A stretch of 64,000 bases of DNA from Flexilinea sp. (lineage in GTDB: Bacteria > Chloroflexota > Anaerolineae > Anaerolineales > Anaerolineaceae), in NCBI GenBank assembly GCA_017432685.1, contig JAFRIR010000042.1:39249-103248 (forward strand), read 5' to 3'. The translations under genes were made by a program, and so were the position numbers. Below, piece by piece: positions 50,799-58,695 of this stretch; position 1 is the first letter of the stretch; every line of letters begins with the position of its first letter. The notes under the pieces are model-generated. The model did not search any database. It was given only the letters and a program-made list of their open reading frames with translations, and had not been told where the DNA came from.

Positions 50799-51062
50799 TT
50801 ACACCAGAAGACTGGCTTCGATTCCATATCCAGCCAAAACCGCTTTAGCTTCTTCGAGCTGCGCCCACAACTCGGCTGAATGCCTTTCCAGATACCACTC
50901 CGGAGCAGTGCTGAGCTGATTGTCAGCATCGAAATAGAGCCATTCGGCCAGCGCAATACCATCGCTGATCTGCTTTGCTTCAGCAGCTTCCCAGAAGGGG
51001 GGCAGATCAGCAATGCTGTTCATATCGGCGATAGTGGTGTTGTAATCGAAGTTTCCTGTCAT
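50799..51062 (-). CDS. Hypothetical early protein
   Basis: 87 residues, acidic and helical (MTGNFDYNTTIADMNSIADL PPFWEAAEAKQISDGIALAE). First gene after early promoter copy 7. Unknown. Confidence 0.5.
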   Translation of the reverse strand: MTGNFDYNTTIADMNSIADLPPFWEAAEAKQISDGIALAEWLYFDADNQLSTAPEWYLERHSAELWAQLEEAKAVLAGYGIEASLLV

Positions 51063-51117
51063 CTGTCAACCAACCTTTCGTTACATGTCTGTGTTTTTCT
51101 GTTCTCAACTATATATA

Positions 51118-51145
51118 ATTATATCCATTGTTATATATTTGTCAA
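51118..51145 (-). promoter_or_regulatory. Early promoter, copy 7
   Basis: TTGACA (51140-51145), 16 bases, TATAAT (51118-51123), then TATATATAGTTGAGAAC. Confidence 0.85.
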
Positions 51146-51179
51146 TATTACTTTCCTAATATATTACATAACAATTAAA

Positions 51180-51207
51180 AAAATTCCCCGACCGTTCAGA
51201 TCGGGGA
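51180..51207 (-). terminator. Terminator of the lysis operon
   Basis: Minus strand CCCCGA-TCTGAACGG-TCGGGG stem and AATTTTTTT, directly after the endolysin gene. Confidence 0.9.
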
Positions 51208-51218
51208 TAAATGATTTA

Positions 51219-51983
51219 TCAGCAATCAATCTGCCGCAGGATATCCGTGCCGAAGCCGTCATACTCTGCAATCAGCATGTAATCATCGCATATCTTATGA
51301 TACGGAAGATTATTGAACATCACCACATCCGGGGAGACAACCACCTTTGCGCCTTTCAGCAGTCTGCCGCATACCAGGTAATTCTCTGCATCGCGGAGAT
51401 TCGCCTCGTCACAAATCACCTCGCATAAACCGCCGTCGATTTTCTGCTCGTTTTTCTGTGATACCCCGGCTGTCGTTCCGTACAGGACACTCGGATAGCC
51501 GTAGGATGGCTGCTGCACCGTATTGACATTATTTGATTGTTGTGTATTCTGGATAATGGAATCATCAACTGTCATCATCGGAAGGAACGTCACCGGATTC
51601 TGATGGGAACGCCAGTTGAGCCGTTCTTTCCTTGCTTCAAAATGCAGATGGGGCCCTGTCGAATTGCCCGTGTTGCCGGACAGCCCGATAACGTCTCCCT
51701 GCTTTACCTGCGCGCCTTTGATCACGTGTCTTTCAGACAGGTGAGCATAGAAGGTTGACTTTCCGTCCGGGTGCTGAATCTCAATCAGATGACCGTACCC
51801 GCTGCTGTCAAAGTCAGAATACGCCACAACGCCATCACCTGAAGCCAGAATCGGCGTTCCCTTCGGACAGGCATAATCTATGCCTGAGTGCGGTCTGCCC
51901 TTGTACGTCACTCCCGGAATCACGACACCGTACTCCTGGGATATGGGCCACGTTCCTTTAAATGGCTGTCTGTATGTAATCAT
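51219..51983 (-). CDS. Endolysin, M23 metallopeptidase with C-terminal wall-binding-type domain
   Basis: 254 residues, no signal peptide. M23 domain: H32 and D36 in HSGIDYA, H80 in YAHLSE, and HLHF at 111-114, the full zinc and catalytic set. It cleaves peptide cross-bridges or stem peptides of peptidoglycan. After a linker (QNTQQSNNVNTVQQ) a C-terminal beta-rich domain of about 70 residues probably binds the wall. The holin genes lie upstream in the same operon. Confidence 0.9.
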   Translation of the reverse strand: MITYRQPFKGTWPISQEYGVVIPGVTYKGRPHSGIDYACPKGTPILASGDGVVAYSDFDSSGYGHLIEIQHPDGKSTFYAHLSERHVIKGAQVKQGDVIGLSGNTGNSTGPHLHFEARKERLNWRSHQNPVTFLPMMTVDDSIIQNTQQSNNVNTVQQPSYGYPSVLYGTTAGVSQKNEQKIDGGLCEVICDEANLRDAENYLVCGRLLKGAKVVVSPDVVMFNNLPYHKICDDYMLIAEYDGFGTDILRQIDC

Positions 51984-51993
51984 AAATTACCGC

Positions 51994-52377
51994 CTATACT
52001 TCTATTTTCAGCTTCCATCTTGAAGCCTTTTTTACAAGATTTTCATTGGATATTTTTCTGAATTCTTCAAGCTCTTTATTCGCTCTTTCCAGTCCGCCGT
52101 TATGAGTCCCTGTCATTACGCAATGAACCAGTTCATGATCCAGATCCGTCATCACCTGCATTCCGCGGAGAAGCAGATAGTTATCATATTCCCGCTCTTT
52201 GCGTCCTTCCAGGTTCTCCCGCCGAATTTCTTCCTGTTGGGTTTTCAAAGCTGTCTTGAATTGTGTAGATACTGAAGCTGCTGCCTTTTTTACCATCCAC
52301 ACAATGATCCCCAGGGCGATGATTCCAACCACGAACCAGAATTCGGTTGATACATGTGTTTTGAGAAATTCGATCAT
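51994..52377 (-). CDS. Lysis-cassette membrane protein
   Basis: 127 residues with one N-terminal transmembrane helix (about 13-31, FWFVVGIIALGIIVWMV) and a long charged helical tail. It is between holin and endolysin and overlaps the holin gene by 4 bases. It could be a second holin, an antiholin or a spanin-like protein. Confidence 0.65.
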   Translation of the reverse strand: MIEFLKTHVSTEFWFVVGIIALGIIVWMVKKAAASVSTQFKTALKTQQEEIRRENLEGRKEREYDNYLLLRGMQVMTDLDHELVHCVMTGTHNGGLERANKELEEFRKISNENLVKKASRWKLKIEV

Positions 52378-52928
52378 GCGCTTGCCTTAGCCTTTTCTTT
52401 CGGTTTTTCTTCGGCTTCAGTTTTGGCTTCCGCTTTCACTTCGGCTTTCGGTTCTTTTATTTCTTCTTTGGGTTCTTCGGTGCTTTGCACGGTTTCCGGC
52501 ATGATGTATTCATATTCATATTCACACTCATCTCCTTCCTCTTCGTCAAAATCGTCTTCATCATCGTCATCATCGATATAGGATTCATACGGGTTACCGT
52601 AATCGTTCATATCCTTCACAGCAGCTTCGATGTAGCCAAGGATAATGTCGATATCAAGCTTGATTCCTTTGGCAGCCAGGTATTTTTCCACAAAGTTGAT
52701 CGCATATTCCAGCTTTTTCTTGCCTTCGCCGCTGCCATATACCTGTTCGGCCGCCGTCACTGCTTCACGGCATACAACTTTACAGATTTCATATAATTCG
52801 GGATTCTTGTCTTTCAGTTTTCTGAACATTTCAATCGCTTTTTCCATCGCCCACGCCGCCAGTGCAGCCGCCAGAATCGGCAGGGATGCTTCCAATACCG
52901 CCTGCAATACTTTACTCAATAGTTCCAT
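52374..52928 (-). CDS. Holin, LL-H family, with long acidic tail
   Basis: 184 residues from MELLSKVLQAVLEASLPILA. A hydrophobic N-terminal segment (about 5-27), then LYEICKVVCREAVTAAEQVYGSGEGKKKLEYAINFVEKYLAAKGI and ILGYIEAAVKDMN, the LL-H-type holin signature. The last 75 residues are an unusual low-complexity acidic, then Lys/Glu/Ala-rich tail. It triggers lysis timing. Late module upstream. Confidence 0.82.
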   Translation of the reverse strand: MELLSKVLQAVLEASLPILAAALAAWAMEKAIEMFRKLKDKNPELYEICKVVCREAVTAAEQVYGSGEGKKKLEYAINFVEKYLAAKGIKLDIDIILGYIEAAVKDMNDYGNPYESYIDDDDDEDDFDEEEGDECEYEYEYIMPETVQSTEEPKEEIKEPKAEVKAEAKTEAEEKPKEKAKASA

Positions 52929-52949
52929 ATTTACCTCACTTCGCTTAAA

Positions 52950-53014
52950 TAAAATAAGCACACCTGTCAAGATGTGCTTTCTTAGAGACCGTTATCTTAT
53001 GTAATTATTTTACC
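52950..53014 (-). promoter_or_regulatory. Late promoter-hairpin module, copy 15 (lysis operon)
   Basis: GG-TAAAAT (53007-53012), then GTCTCTAAGAAAGCACATCTTG paired with TGTGCTT and TATTTTATTT. Divergent: the CCCTAAG core is TCTCTAAG, but the stem still pairs (AAGCACA / TGTGCTT). Confidence 0.7.
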
Positions 53015-53083
53015 GCAATAATTTATTATTTCGGTTTTTAGCAGATGTTATTTATAATGTACAGGCATTTTTTTTCTTTTGTA

Positions 53084-53350
53084 TTAATCCAAATTAACCG
53101 CTATCAAATTTACAATGTCGCCATCTTCATGTTCAACATGAGATATATCAGAAGACAACGGTAATTCCAATCCTTCTTCTTCATAATCAATTGCTAAACA
53201 ACGTAATAAGTCTTCAGCCATAATGATAGCATCCGATAAATCAATACCTTGCGTTGATCTATCGAAATCAGGTATTCTTACATAATACGGGACTTCGGTA
53301 TCATCTGTTTTTCGAATAATTACAGGATATACCAATTTATTATTTTTCAT
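53084..53350 (-). CDS. HicB-like antitoxin domain protein
   Basis: 88 residues. VYPVIIRKTDDTEVPYYVRIPDF ... GIDLSDAIIMAEDLLRCLAIDYEEEGLELPLSSDI is a HicB partial RNase-H-like fold. No HicA toxin or DNA-binding tail is present. It overlaps the Panacea-type gene by 11 bases, so the two may form an unusual pair. Confidence 0.7.
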   Translation of the reverse strand: MKNNKLVYPVIIRKTDDTEVPYYVRIPDFDRSTQGIDLSDAIIMAEDLLRCLAIDYEEEGLELPLSSDISHVEHEDGDIVNLIAVNLD

Positions 53351-53597
53351 TTTTCATTCTCCCTTTATGTGGGTTCGCGCTGTCTATTCCGTCGCTTACG
53401 GTACTTGCCACAGGGCCATATGGCATTGAAAACAAATCATCATAAAACATCGGATCACCGTACCGCAGGATAGATTCCCTCTCAACATAATACATGACCA
53501 TATTGAGCCAGTATTTATCTTGTTTTCCGCCGGACAATTCCAGCAAATACGTTAATGCCGCAATGGCTTTACCTGTCCTGAATGATTCTTTCGTCAA
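53340..53597 (-). CDS. Panacea/DUF4065-type antitoxin domain, short form
   Basis: 85 residues. ALTYLLELSGGKQDKYWLNMVMYYVERESILRYGDPMFYDDLFSMPYGPVASTVSDGI matches the first part of the Panacea (SocA/GepA-like) domain, usually about 140 residues. It stops early and is joined by overlap to the HicB-like gene. Truncated copy or a split design. Confidence 0.7.
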   Translation of the reverse strand: MTKESFRTGKAIAALTYLLELSGGKQDKYWLNMVMYYVERESILRYGDPMFYDDLFSMPYGPVASTVSDGIDSANPHKGRMKNEK

Positions 53598-53953
53598 ATC
53601 TCCATATCCTCTTCTGCGTCATCATCCCATTCGTCATCCACGTCATCAAAATGAATGCTGGAGTATATTGTGTCGTAGATTTCGGCAATGGCAGCGTTCC
53701 GCTCATCGTCGCTATCCTTGTCCTTCAGAATGTCCGAAACAATATTGTACAGTGCGTTATAGCGGATCTCATCGTACAGTTCCTCACTGTCCTCGTCCCG
53801 GATGACAGTTGTAGCAAATGTGTTGTCGAAATCCCTGCTCTCCATATAGACGTACCCCCGGTACTGCCGTTCGTCCAGGATGTCTTCAATCAACAGGCTG
53901 ATCGTCCCATACTCCAGGTCGCCGTTGCGATATTCATTGCCTTCTTCTTCCAC
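53594..53953 (-). CDS. Acidic hypothetical protein (GTG start)
   Basis: 119 residues when started at the GTG after AGGGGGAAAC (VEEEGNEYRNGDLEYGTISL ...). A longer frame overlaps the upstream gene. Contains YRGYVYMESRDFDNTFATTV, DIVSDILKDKDSDDERNAA and an acidic end. Unknown. Confidence 0.55.
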   Translation of the reverse strand: MEEEGNEYRNGDLEYGTISLLIEDILDERQYRGYVYMESRDFDNTFATTVIRDEDSEELYDEIRYNALYNIVSDILKDKDSDDERNAAIAEIYDTIYSSIHFDDVDDEWDDDAEEDMEI

Positions 53954-53961
53954 GTTTCCCC

Positions 53962-54366
53962 CTATACTATCTTTGCCACATACACCCATACAGCCCATGT
54001 TGCAATAATCTGAATCATATGAATCAGCTGATCCTGCCACAGGTTGAGTACCTTGCTGTTTGCTTTCAGTGTGTCGATGATTTCGTGAATATACAAATTT
54101 GTCCACAGCAGAATGGACAAGGTTGCACTGTGCTGCCATGTGATTTCACCTTTCCACAGCAGCAGCGCAATGACGGGAACATGAATCATAAACGACCAGG
54201 CGAACGAGTGCATCCACAGTGCCGTTGTGTAGTCGTTCTCATACATCGGCTCAGTGTGATGTTCAGTCCACCATGCCCGCTGCTTCATGTTTGCAAGGCA
54301 CCCCTGAAGGTTATAATCTGCAATAACGTGACAGAATATCATCGAATACAAAAGAATATTCGCCAT
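53962..54366 (-). CDS. Multi-pass membrane protein, DUF3307-like
   Basis: 134 residues, about four transmembrane helices. HVIADYNLQG, ALWMHSFAWSFMIHVPVIALLL and NLYIHEIIDTLKAN recall the DUF3307 family with its conserved His/Asp and HEIID motif. Role unknown. Confidence 0.7.
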   Translation of the reverse strand: MANILLYSMIFCHVIADYNLQGCLANMKQRAWWTEHHTEPMYENDYTTALWMHSFAWSFMIHVPVIALLLWKGEITWQHSATLSILLWTNLYIHEIIDTLKANSKVLNLWQDQLIHMIQIIATWAVWVYVAKIV

Positions 54367-54369
54367 ATA

Positions 54370-55128
54370 TCATCCGATTATCTTTCTCAGAAATTCCCTG
54401 TACGCATCGCCATAATTTAGGCAGGTGTCGACACAAATCTGTTTTCGTTTTGTCATCACCTTTTCTTTTGTGATCGGGTTATAACCTTCTTTTTCGATTT
54501 CTGTTCGGTACAGCCCGACGCCCCGCTTTTGCCATTCCGGCAAATCATTGAAATTGATGCCGTACTGAAAAAGAAGCTCATTTTTAAAGCTGTTACCTTT
54601 TCCGTTCAGTTCGGAGCTTGCCTTTGTTGCAGAATACCCGTTTTTCCTAAGTGTCCAATAACACCAGGAATTCAGTGCATTTCTATGAGCGTCTTCCTGC
54701 CGCCACATGAAATAATCCACAACCCGTTCTTTGTTCGGGAGAGGAACGACCCGGCAATCCATTGTAGCTTTCAACCCCAATGCAAGCGAAATATGAGCGG
54801 AGGCTTCCCCGGCGAGCGTTGTGTTGATTTTCCTGACTTTTCTACCAAAGGTCTCCTCGTCTGCTGCAAACAGCAGGGATATCTCATCACTCTGGGTATA
54901 TCCATAATCAATACGGAACCCGGAATCGGTCATCAGGGAATGCGTTGTGTCCACCATCGCGTCTCGAAAAGCAGGATCGAAAGGTGATTCGTATTTCATT
55001 GTTTCCTTTGTCAGCTTTGTGAAAGACCGCCCGTCAAGGCGTGCAACGATATACATATCCGGGATGATACATTGGTCGAGCGATTCTTCATAAATGCGCA
55101 TCTGCTTATCAAAATCATCGAATCTCAT
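54370..55128 (-). CDS. tRNA(His) guanylyltransferase-like protein (Thg1/TLP)
   Basis: 252 residues. It adds nucleotides 3'-to-5', either G-1 on tRNA-His or to repair 5'-truncated tRNAs. Motifs: VARLDGRSFTKLTK (metal Asp), YGYTQSDEISLLF (second metal Asp), YFMWRQEDAHRNALNSWCYW, FKNELLFQYGINFNDLPEWQKRGV. Bacterial and phage copies are often tRNA repair TLPs. The tRNA cluster and the kinase-HD-ligase protein of this phage fit this role. The second of two ATGs is favoured by spacing to GAGG. Confidence 0.92.
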   Translation of the reverse strand: MRFDDFDKQMRIYEESLDQCIIPDMYIVARLDGRSFTKLTKETMKYESPFDPAFRDAMVDTTHSLMTDSGFRIDYGYTQSDEISLLFAADEETFGRKVRKINTTLAGEASAHISLALGLKATMDCRVVPLPNKERVVDYFMWRQEDAHRNALNSWCYWTLRKNGYSATKASSELNGKGNSFKNELLFQYGINFNDLPEWQKRGVGLYRTEIEKEGYNPITKEKVMTKRKQICVDTCLNYGDAYREFLRKIIG

Positions 55129-55147
55129 CATTCCTCATTTCTGCCTG

Positions 55148-55942
55148 TCAGGGCTTCTCCTGGACAAATTCATTCTTCATCAGTGATTCCAGGCTGTCCT
55201 TCATGAACAGCGGGATGGCATTCCGCTTGCAGGTCTCTGCAATATGCTGAACCCATTCCTTTTTCGGCTTCACCTTTCCGACACGGTTTCCGGTTTCTGC
55301 TCCGACGATGATCCACTTGATCCCCATCTCCTTCAGCGGTTTGTCATCCACCGGGAAGTCATCATGAATCGGTTCGATGGACAGGAAACAATTCACGTCA
55401 TCCCGGAAAAAGTATTCCGTCTCAGGAGTTGGAACTGATGTGCCGAACCAGAAATTGTCATTCTCTTTCGGTATAAGGCCGTTGTTGAACAGCTCAATAT
55501 AACGCTTCGGATTCTTTGTCAGAAAGAAATAGCGGTGCTGCGGCGCTTTTTCACAAGCTTTGAACACCCGCTGAATCCATTCGTCAGGGATGAAATTCCC
55601 GAAAAGATCGGCCATCGAGCAGACGAAAATGTCCTTCGGCTCTGTCCATGCCTGCGGTTCTTCCAGTCTGTAGGTATGGAATGTCGGAGAAAATCCAAAC
55701 GGATAAACAGCAGTCTGAATCTCACCGCTCTTTGTTTCCCTGTCCATCGGGGTCGTTACCTCATAGATGTTTTCTCCATTATATCCGGTCACTGTAAAAC
55801 GCCGGCGGTTCCTGTCGTCATCTTTGAATCCGGCGAACCGTTCCGCTATCCGTTGAGCATAGCAGAAATTACACCCATTGGTGCAGCCCGTAGCAAAATT
55901 AACCGAAGCGTCAAACGTCTCTATCTTTGTTGTCTTTCCCAT
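55148..55942 (-). CDS. DUF5131 phage Gp37/Gp68-like radical-SAM-type protein
   Basis: 264 residues from MGKTTKIETFDASVNFATGC. CTNGCNFCYAQ (Cx3Cx2C) is the iron-sulfur site; PKDIFVCSMADLFGNFIPDEWI, FLTKNPKRYIEL, FWFGTSV and WIIVGAETGNR fit DUF5131 proteins, common in phages. Enzyme activity not established. Confidence 0.88.
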   Translation of the reverse strand: MGKTTKIETFDASVNFATGCTNGCNFCYAQRIAERFAGFKDDDRNRRRFTVTGYNGENIYEVTTPMDRETKSGEIQTAVYPFGFSPTFHTYRLEEPQAWTEPKDIFVCSMADLFGNFIPDEWIQRVFKACEKAPQHRYFFLTKNPKRYIELFNNGLIPKENDNFWFGTSVPTPETEYFFRDDVNCFLSIEPIHDDFPVDDKPLKEMGIKWIIVGAETGNRVGKVKPKKEWVQHIAETCKRNAIPLFMKDSLESLMKNEFVQEKP

Positions 55943-56021
55943 TATCACACCTCACTGTTATTTCACGTTTCTAATAGTATTATTTTATTATAATCTCCAG
56001 TTAGTACACTTATTATCATTC

Positions 56022-56231
56022 TCAATTATTGAAATGCTTGCACGTGTCGTCCGGCTTGTGGGTTTTCTTGTCGTGCATACATATCCCGACATCCTCTTCA
56101 TCGCCGACCTCCTGAAAAAAGTTTCTGCAATCATCACAGATTCGTTCCGTCTTCCAGTCGATCACATCTTCTATCGTCGGTTGTTTTTTTATTTTCTCTT
56201 TTTGCATTTCCATTACGCCGCGGGCTGTCAT
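56022..56231 (-). CDS. Small Cys-rich protein
   Basis: 69 residues. ICDDCRNFFQEVGDEEDVGICMHDKKTHKPDDTCKHF has four cysteines of a small metal-binding knuckle, as in other Cys-rich proteins of this window. 4-base overlap with upstream gene. Confidence 0.6.
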   Translation of the reverse strand: MTARGVMEMQKEKIKKQPTIEDVIDWKTERICDDCRNFFQEVGDEEDVGICMHDKKTHKPDDTCKHFNN

Positions 56232-56395
56232 TCCCGCTCCTTCCTGTATTCAGCCAGTTCCTTCAGCCATTCCGCGAGCTGTCGATGTTCATTTGCACAC
56301 TTTAAGTTTTGTTTTCTTTGTTCAACTGTAATGCCAGACCATAAACAATGGCGTGCGACTTCTTCACAATGCCGTATCGCTTCTTCCAAAGTCAT
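56228..56395 (-). CDS. Small helical protein
   Basis: 55 residues from MTLEEAIRHCEEVARHCLWS. IRHCEEVA ... CANEHRQLAEWLKELAEYR resembles a family of short phage proteins (HxxxA-C-C-A-EH-LAEWL pattern). Function unknown. Confidence 0.6.
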   Translation of the reverse strand: MTLEEAIRHCEEVARHCLWSGITVEQRKQNLKCANEHRQLAEWLKELAEYRKERE

Positions 56396-56775
56396 TTCCG
56401 CTCCTTCCTGTAGGCTTGCCAATAAATACCAATACCTTCATTATGTAACATACAATTGTATGTTTCAATGGTTCTTTCATTGATTATTTTGTCAACAATA
56501 TCCCACATCGGTTTGTATCCGTCATACTCTACCCACACCGGCTTCCCTTCCATCTGCTTGAGTTTTTCCCAAGTCAAGGCAGGATTTGCCTGCTGTTCTT
56601 TCCAAAAAGTGCGGAGCGCAGTCAAATCATCTTTGTCATCCTTGTAGGCTTTCAAGTAGTGGAGCGCATCACTATTCCGCTTTATAATGCAATTATTTCC
56701 AAGATGGTATGCACATTCATAACATTTATCATTGCATTGTTCAAAAGCCTTTATCACCTCATCAAGTGTCTTCAT
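56392..56775 (-). CDS. Small modular protein with DALHYLKAYK and LTWEKLKQM-PVW modules
   Basis: 127 residues. MKTLDEVIKAFEQCNDKCYE CAYH gives a Cys-containing start shared with 56776; SDALHYLKAYKDDKDDL is the helix module; ALTWEKLKQMEGKPVWVEYDGYKPMWDIVDKI is the domain duplicated in 33008-33574. A reshuffled building-block protein. Unknown function. Confidence 0.6.
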   Translation of the reverse strand: MKTLDEVIKAFEQCNDKCYECAYHLGNNCIIKRNSDALHYLKAYKDDKDDLTALRTFWKEQQANPALTWEKLKQMEGKPVWVEYDGYKPMWDIVDKIINERTIETYNCMLHNEGIGIYWQAYRKERK

Positions 56776-57087
56776 TCATCCTCCCATCTCCGTATAATGA
56801 TTCCATGGCATTTGAGATTGTCTGTAGCTTTCCTCCCAATGTCTGGCCACCTCATCATCATGTTTTGCTTGCGCATACCCTTGCTCATATGCTTGTTTTA
56901 TTTTTTTCTTTTCTTCAGCAAGACAATGTTCTTCATAGGCTTGCCATTTTAAGTGTTCATGGTACTCCTTCAGATAATAGAGTGCATCGGCTCCGTAACC
57001 TGGTTCAACTTCAAGAGGTGAAATAACAATCCTTCCATCTCCAAAGCAATCTTCAAATACCTTTATCACTTCATCCAGCGTCTTCAT
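56776..57087 (-). CDS. Small modular protein with DALYYLKEY module
   Basis: 103 residues. MKTLDEVIKVFEDC is almost the same as the start of the next gene's product; ADALYYLKEYHEHLKWQAYE follows, then a long charged helix. It starts 4 bases inside the previous gene. Confidence 0.6.
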   Translation of the reverse strand: MKTLDEVIKVFEDCFGDGRIVISPLEVEPGYGADALYYLKEYHEHLKWQAYEEHCLAEEKKKIKQAYEQGYAQAKHDDEVARHWEESYRQSQMPWNHYTEMGG

Positions 57088-57308
57088 CGGTCACACCTCA
57101 CATACCCGAGCGTTTCCAGTTCCTTTTCCTGACGGCCGTACAGGTCAGGATCGTACTGCTCAAAAGTACTAATCGCATTGATGATTTTCAGCAGTTCCGA
57201 TTTCGTCTCCAGGATGCAGCCCATCTCATACAGCTTGACACAGGCGCGCAGTCCTTTTACGATTTCTTTGTCTTTCAGTTCGCCGTTAACTCTGTCGTAA
57301 TATTTCAT
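57084..57308 (-). CDS. Small hypothetical protein
   Basis: 74 residues from MKYYDRVNGELKDKEIVKGL; helical (ETKSELLKIINAISTFEQYD). Unknown. Confidence 0.5.
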   Translation of the reverse strand: MKYYDRVNGELKDKEIVKGLRACVKLYEMGCILETKSELLKIINAISTFEQYDPDLYGRQEKELETLGYVRCDR

Positions 57309-57685
57309 TTCTTTTCCTTCTTCCATGCCGTCGGCAGCTTCATCCAGGCTAAGCCTTCCAGTTCCGTGCCGCCGTCCAGATAACAGCCATCATCGCAGCA
57401 GTACGTATCGAGCCACACATATTTACCGTCGGACACAAGAATTTCTTCACCGTCATCCGGCAGCGGACAATCCACGATGTAGTCCCAATCCGGGTATTCT
57501 TCCTTTTCCTCCGCTGTCATCTCCCGCATTTCGAAAGGAATCCACTGTGGCTCCGGGTCTGCGGATGGTATTCTAAGCAAAATACTAACTATTTGATGCC
57601 TCGTGTCCTCGGAGCATTTATTGAGTCCGATATACTGTTCGATTTCCTGAATTGCTTCGTTACGACTAATCAGATCATCGCTCAT
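57305..57685 (-). CDS. DUF551-like small protein
   Basis: 126 residues. DLISRNEAIQEIEQYI and RIPSADPEPQWIP lead to DCPLPDDGEEILVSDGKYVWLDTYCCDDGCYLDGGTELEGLAWMKLPTAW, the pattern of DUF551-type proteins common in phages of Bacillota. Function unknown. Confidence 0.7.
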   Translation of the reverse strand: MSDDLISRNEAIQEIEQYIGLNKCSEDTRHQIVSILLRIPSADPEPQWIPFEMREMTAEEKEEYPDWDYIVDCPLPDDGEEILVSDGKYVWLDTYCCDDGCYLDGGTELEGLAWMKLPTAWKKEKK

Positions 57686-57762
57686 TATTCCACCTCCGGA
57701 TAATAATTGTGATATAGACCGTCAATGCTCAAGCAGTCCCACGTGAATTTTCTATTGCTCAT
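57685..57762 (-). CDS. Very short ORF
   Basis: 25 residues (MSNRKFTWDCLSIDGLYHNY YPEVE) with GGGGAG before the ATG, and its stop overlaps the next start (TAATG). Coding is plausible only from spacing and ribosome site. Confidence 0.4.
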   Translation of the reverse strand: MSNRKFTWDCLSIDGLYHNYYPEVE

Positions 57763-57958
57763 TTTTCTCCCCTGTCTTCCGCTCTAATAAAGATTCGTTT
57801 ATCCATTTGGCATGACGGTCTATTTCGAGGAAGTTGACCGCATTTTCTATAGTGACATGGAAGATGTTATCCATCTGCTCGTCAGAAATGACGATACGTT
57901 GGTTAATCGTTTTCAACCATCGAATCGTTTCTTCGATTGACATCCCTTTGTTACTCAT
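57752..57958 (-). CDS. Small helical protein
   Basis: 68 residues (MSNKGMSIEETIRWLKTINQ ...), helical. Similar short proteins with EExIxxLK starts are common in such operons. Unknown. Confidence 0.5.
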   Translation of the reverse strand: MSNKGMSIEETIRWLKTINQRIVISDEQMDNIFHVTIENAVNFLEIDRHAKWINESLLERKTGEKNEQ

Positions 57959-58041
57959 TTATCCTCCGCCATTTTACACAACCAGTACATAAAAGCACAG
58001 CCGATAAAAAACCCCTTCAATACTTCGTAGTTCACACTCAT
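57955..58041 (-). CDS. Tiny single-helix membrane protein
   Basis: 28 residues (MSVNYEVLKGFFIGCAFMYW LCKMAEDK) with one hydrophobic segment, 4-base overlap with the next gene and GGGAA before the ATG. Unknown. Confidence 0.4.
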   Translation of the reverse strand: MSVNYEVLKGFFIGCAFMYWLCKMAEDK

Positions 58042-58067
58042 TCCCACTCCAATCTCGCGCTATTCTG

Positions 58068-58463
58068 CTAACTGTAATTCGTTAGTATTCCCGATACGGA
58101 TGACATTATATCCACCGCATTTACCTTTGTGTAACCAAGCACTTGCAACAGCACTTTTATGCTGCCCAAGAAAATAACAAGCATCCCCTTCTGAATAAAA
58201 TCCTCATTCCAAACATTACTGATTAACTCGACCTCTACCGTCCGCTCATTGGCAGGGACATTAATGTCCTTAGCGCCCATCGCCCGGTTCCACGCCTTGA
58301 CTGCTTCTTCAGCTTCCGGATAATAATCTGTTCGGATTTTGCAATCATCACAAATGACGATATAGACACGTCCGCCGGTTATTTCAGTGCTTTCGAAAAT
58401 CCCCAACAATGCTTTTCCTCCGCATCGGCACGGCACTCGTTTTGTTTCTGGGTATTCAGGCAT
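58068..58463 (-). CDS. Lar-like zinc-ribbon protein with hydrophobic extension
   Basis: 131 residues. PCRCGGKALLGIFESTE ... VICDDCKIRTDYYPEAEEAVKAWNRAMG is the Lar-type restriction alleviation pattern. The last 65 residues add a hydrophobic GMLVIFLGSIKVLLQVLGY segment, which is not usual for the family. Confidence 0.65.
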   Translation of the reverse strand: MPEYPETKRVPCRCGGKALLGIFESTEITGGRVYIVICDDCKIRTDYYPEAEEAVKAWNRAMGAKDINVPANERTVEVELISNVWNEDFIQKGMLVIFLGSIKVLLQVLGYTKVNAVDIMSSVSGILTNYS

Positions 58464-58695
58464 AGTCATCTCCTATCTCCGCTCCACAGTTTGGACACGC
58501 CACCCATTGTTTGCATTTTTCTGTAATACCAGTATTGTACAAATCAGAGTCTTTACCACAAATATGAAGACCATGTCCGCATTCAGAGCAGAGAAAAAAG
58601 TGGGCCCCACCTGGTGTCGTATCATAACCAATAAGTTCTATCCATTTTCCTTTTTTTTTGGCTTTTTGATCCCGACATTTTCGTACCCATCGCAC
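58456..58695 (-). CDS. Zinc-ribbon protein, start uncertain (possible frameshift partner)
   Basis: Up to 79 residues. CSECGHGLHICGKDS and WVACPNCGAEIGDDYA form two Cys pairs. It overlaps the gene upstream by about 70 bases in another frame. A run of nine A residues in the overlap could join the two frames (KSQ then KKKGKWIEL) by slippage, or this gene starts inside the previous one. Confidence 0.6.
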   Translation of the reverse strand: MRWVRKCRDQKAKKKGKWIELIGYDTTPGGAHFFLCSECGHGLHICGKDSDLYNTGITEKCKQWVACPNCGAEIGDDYA

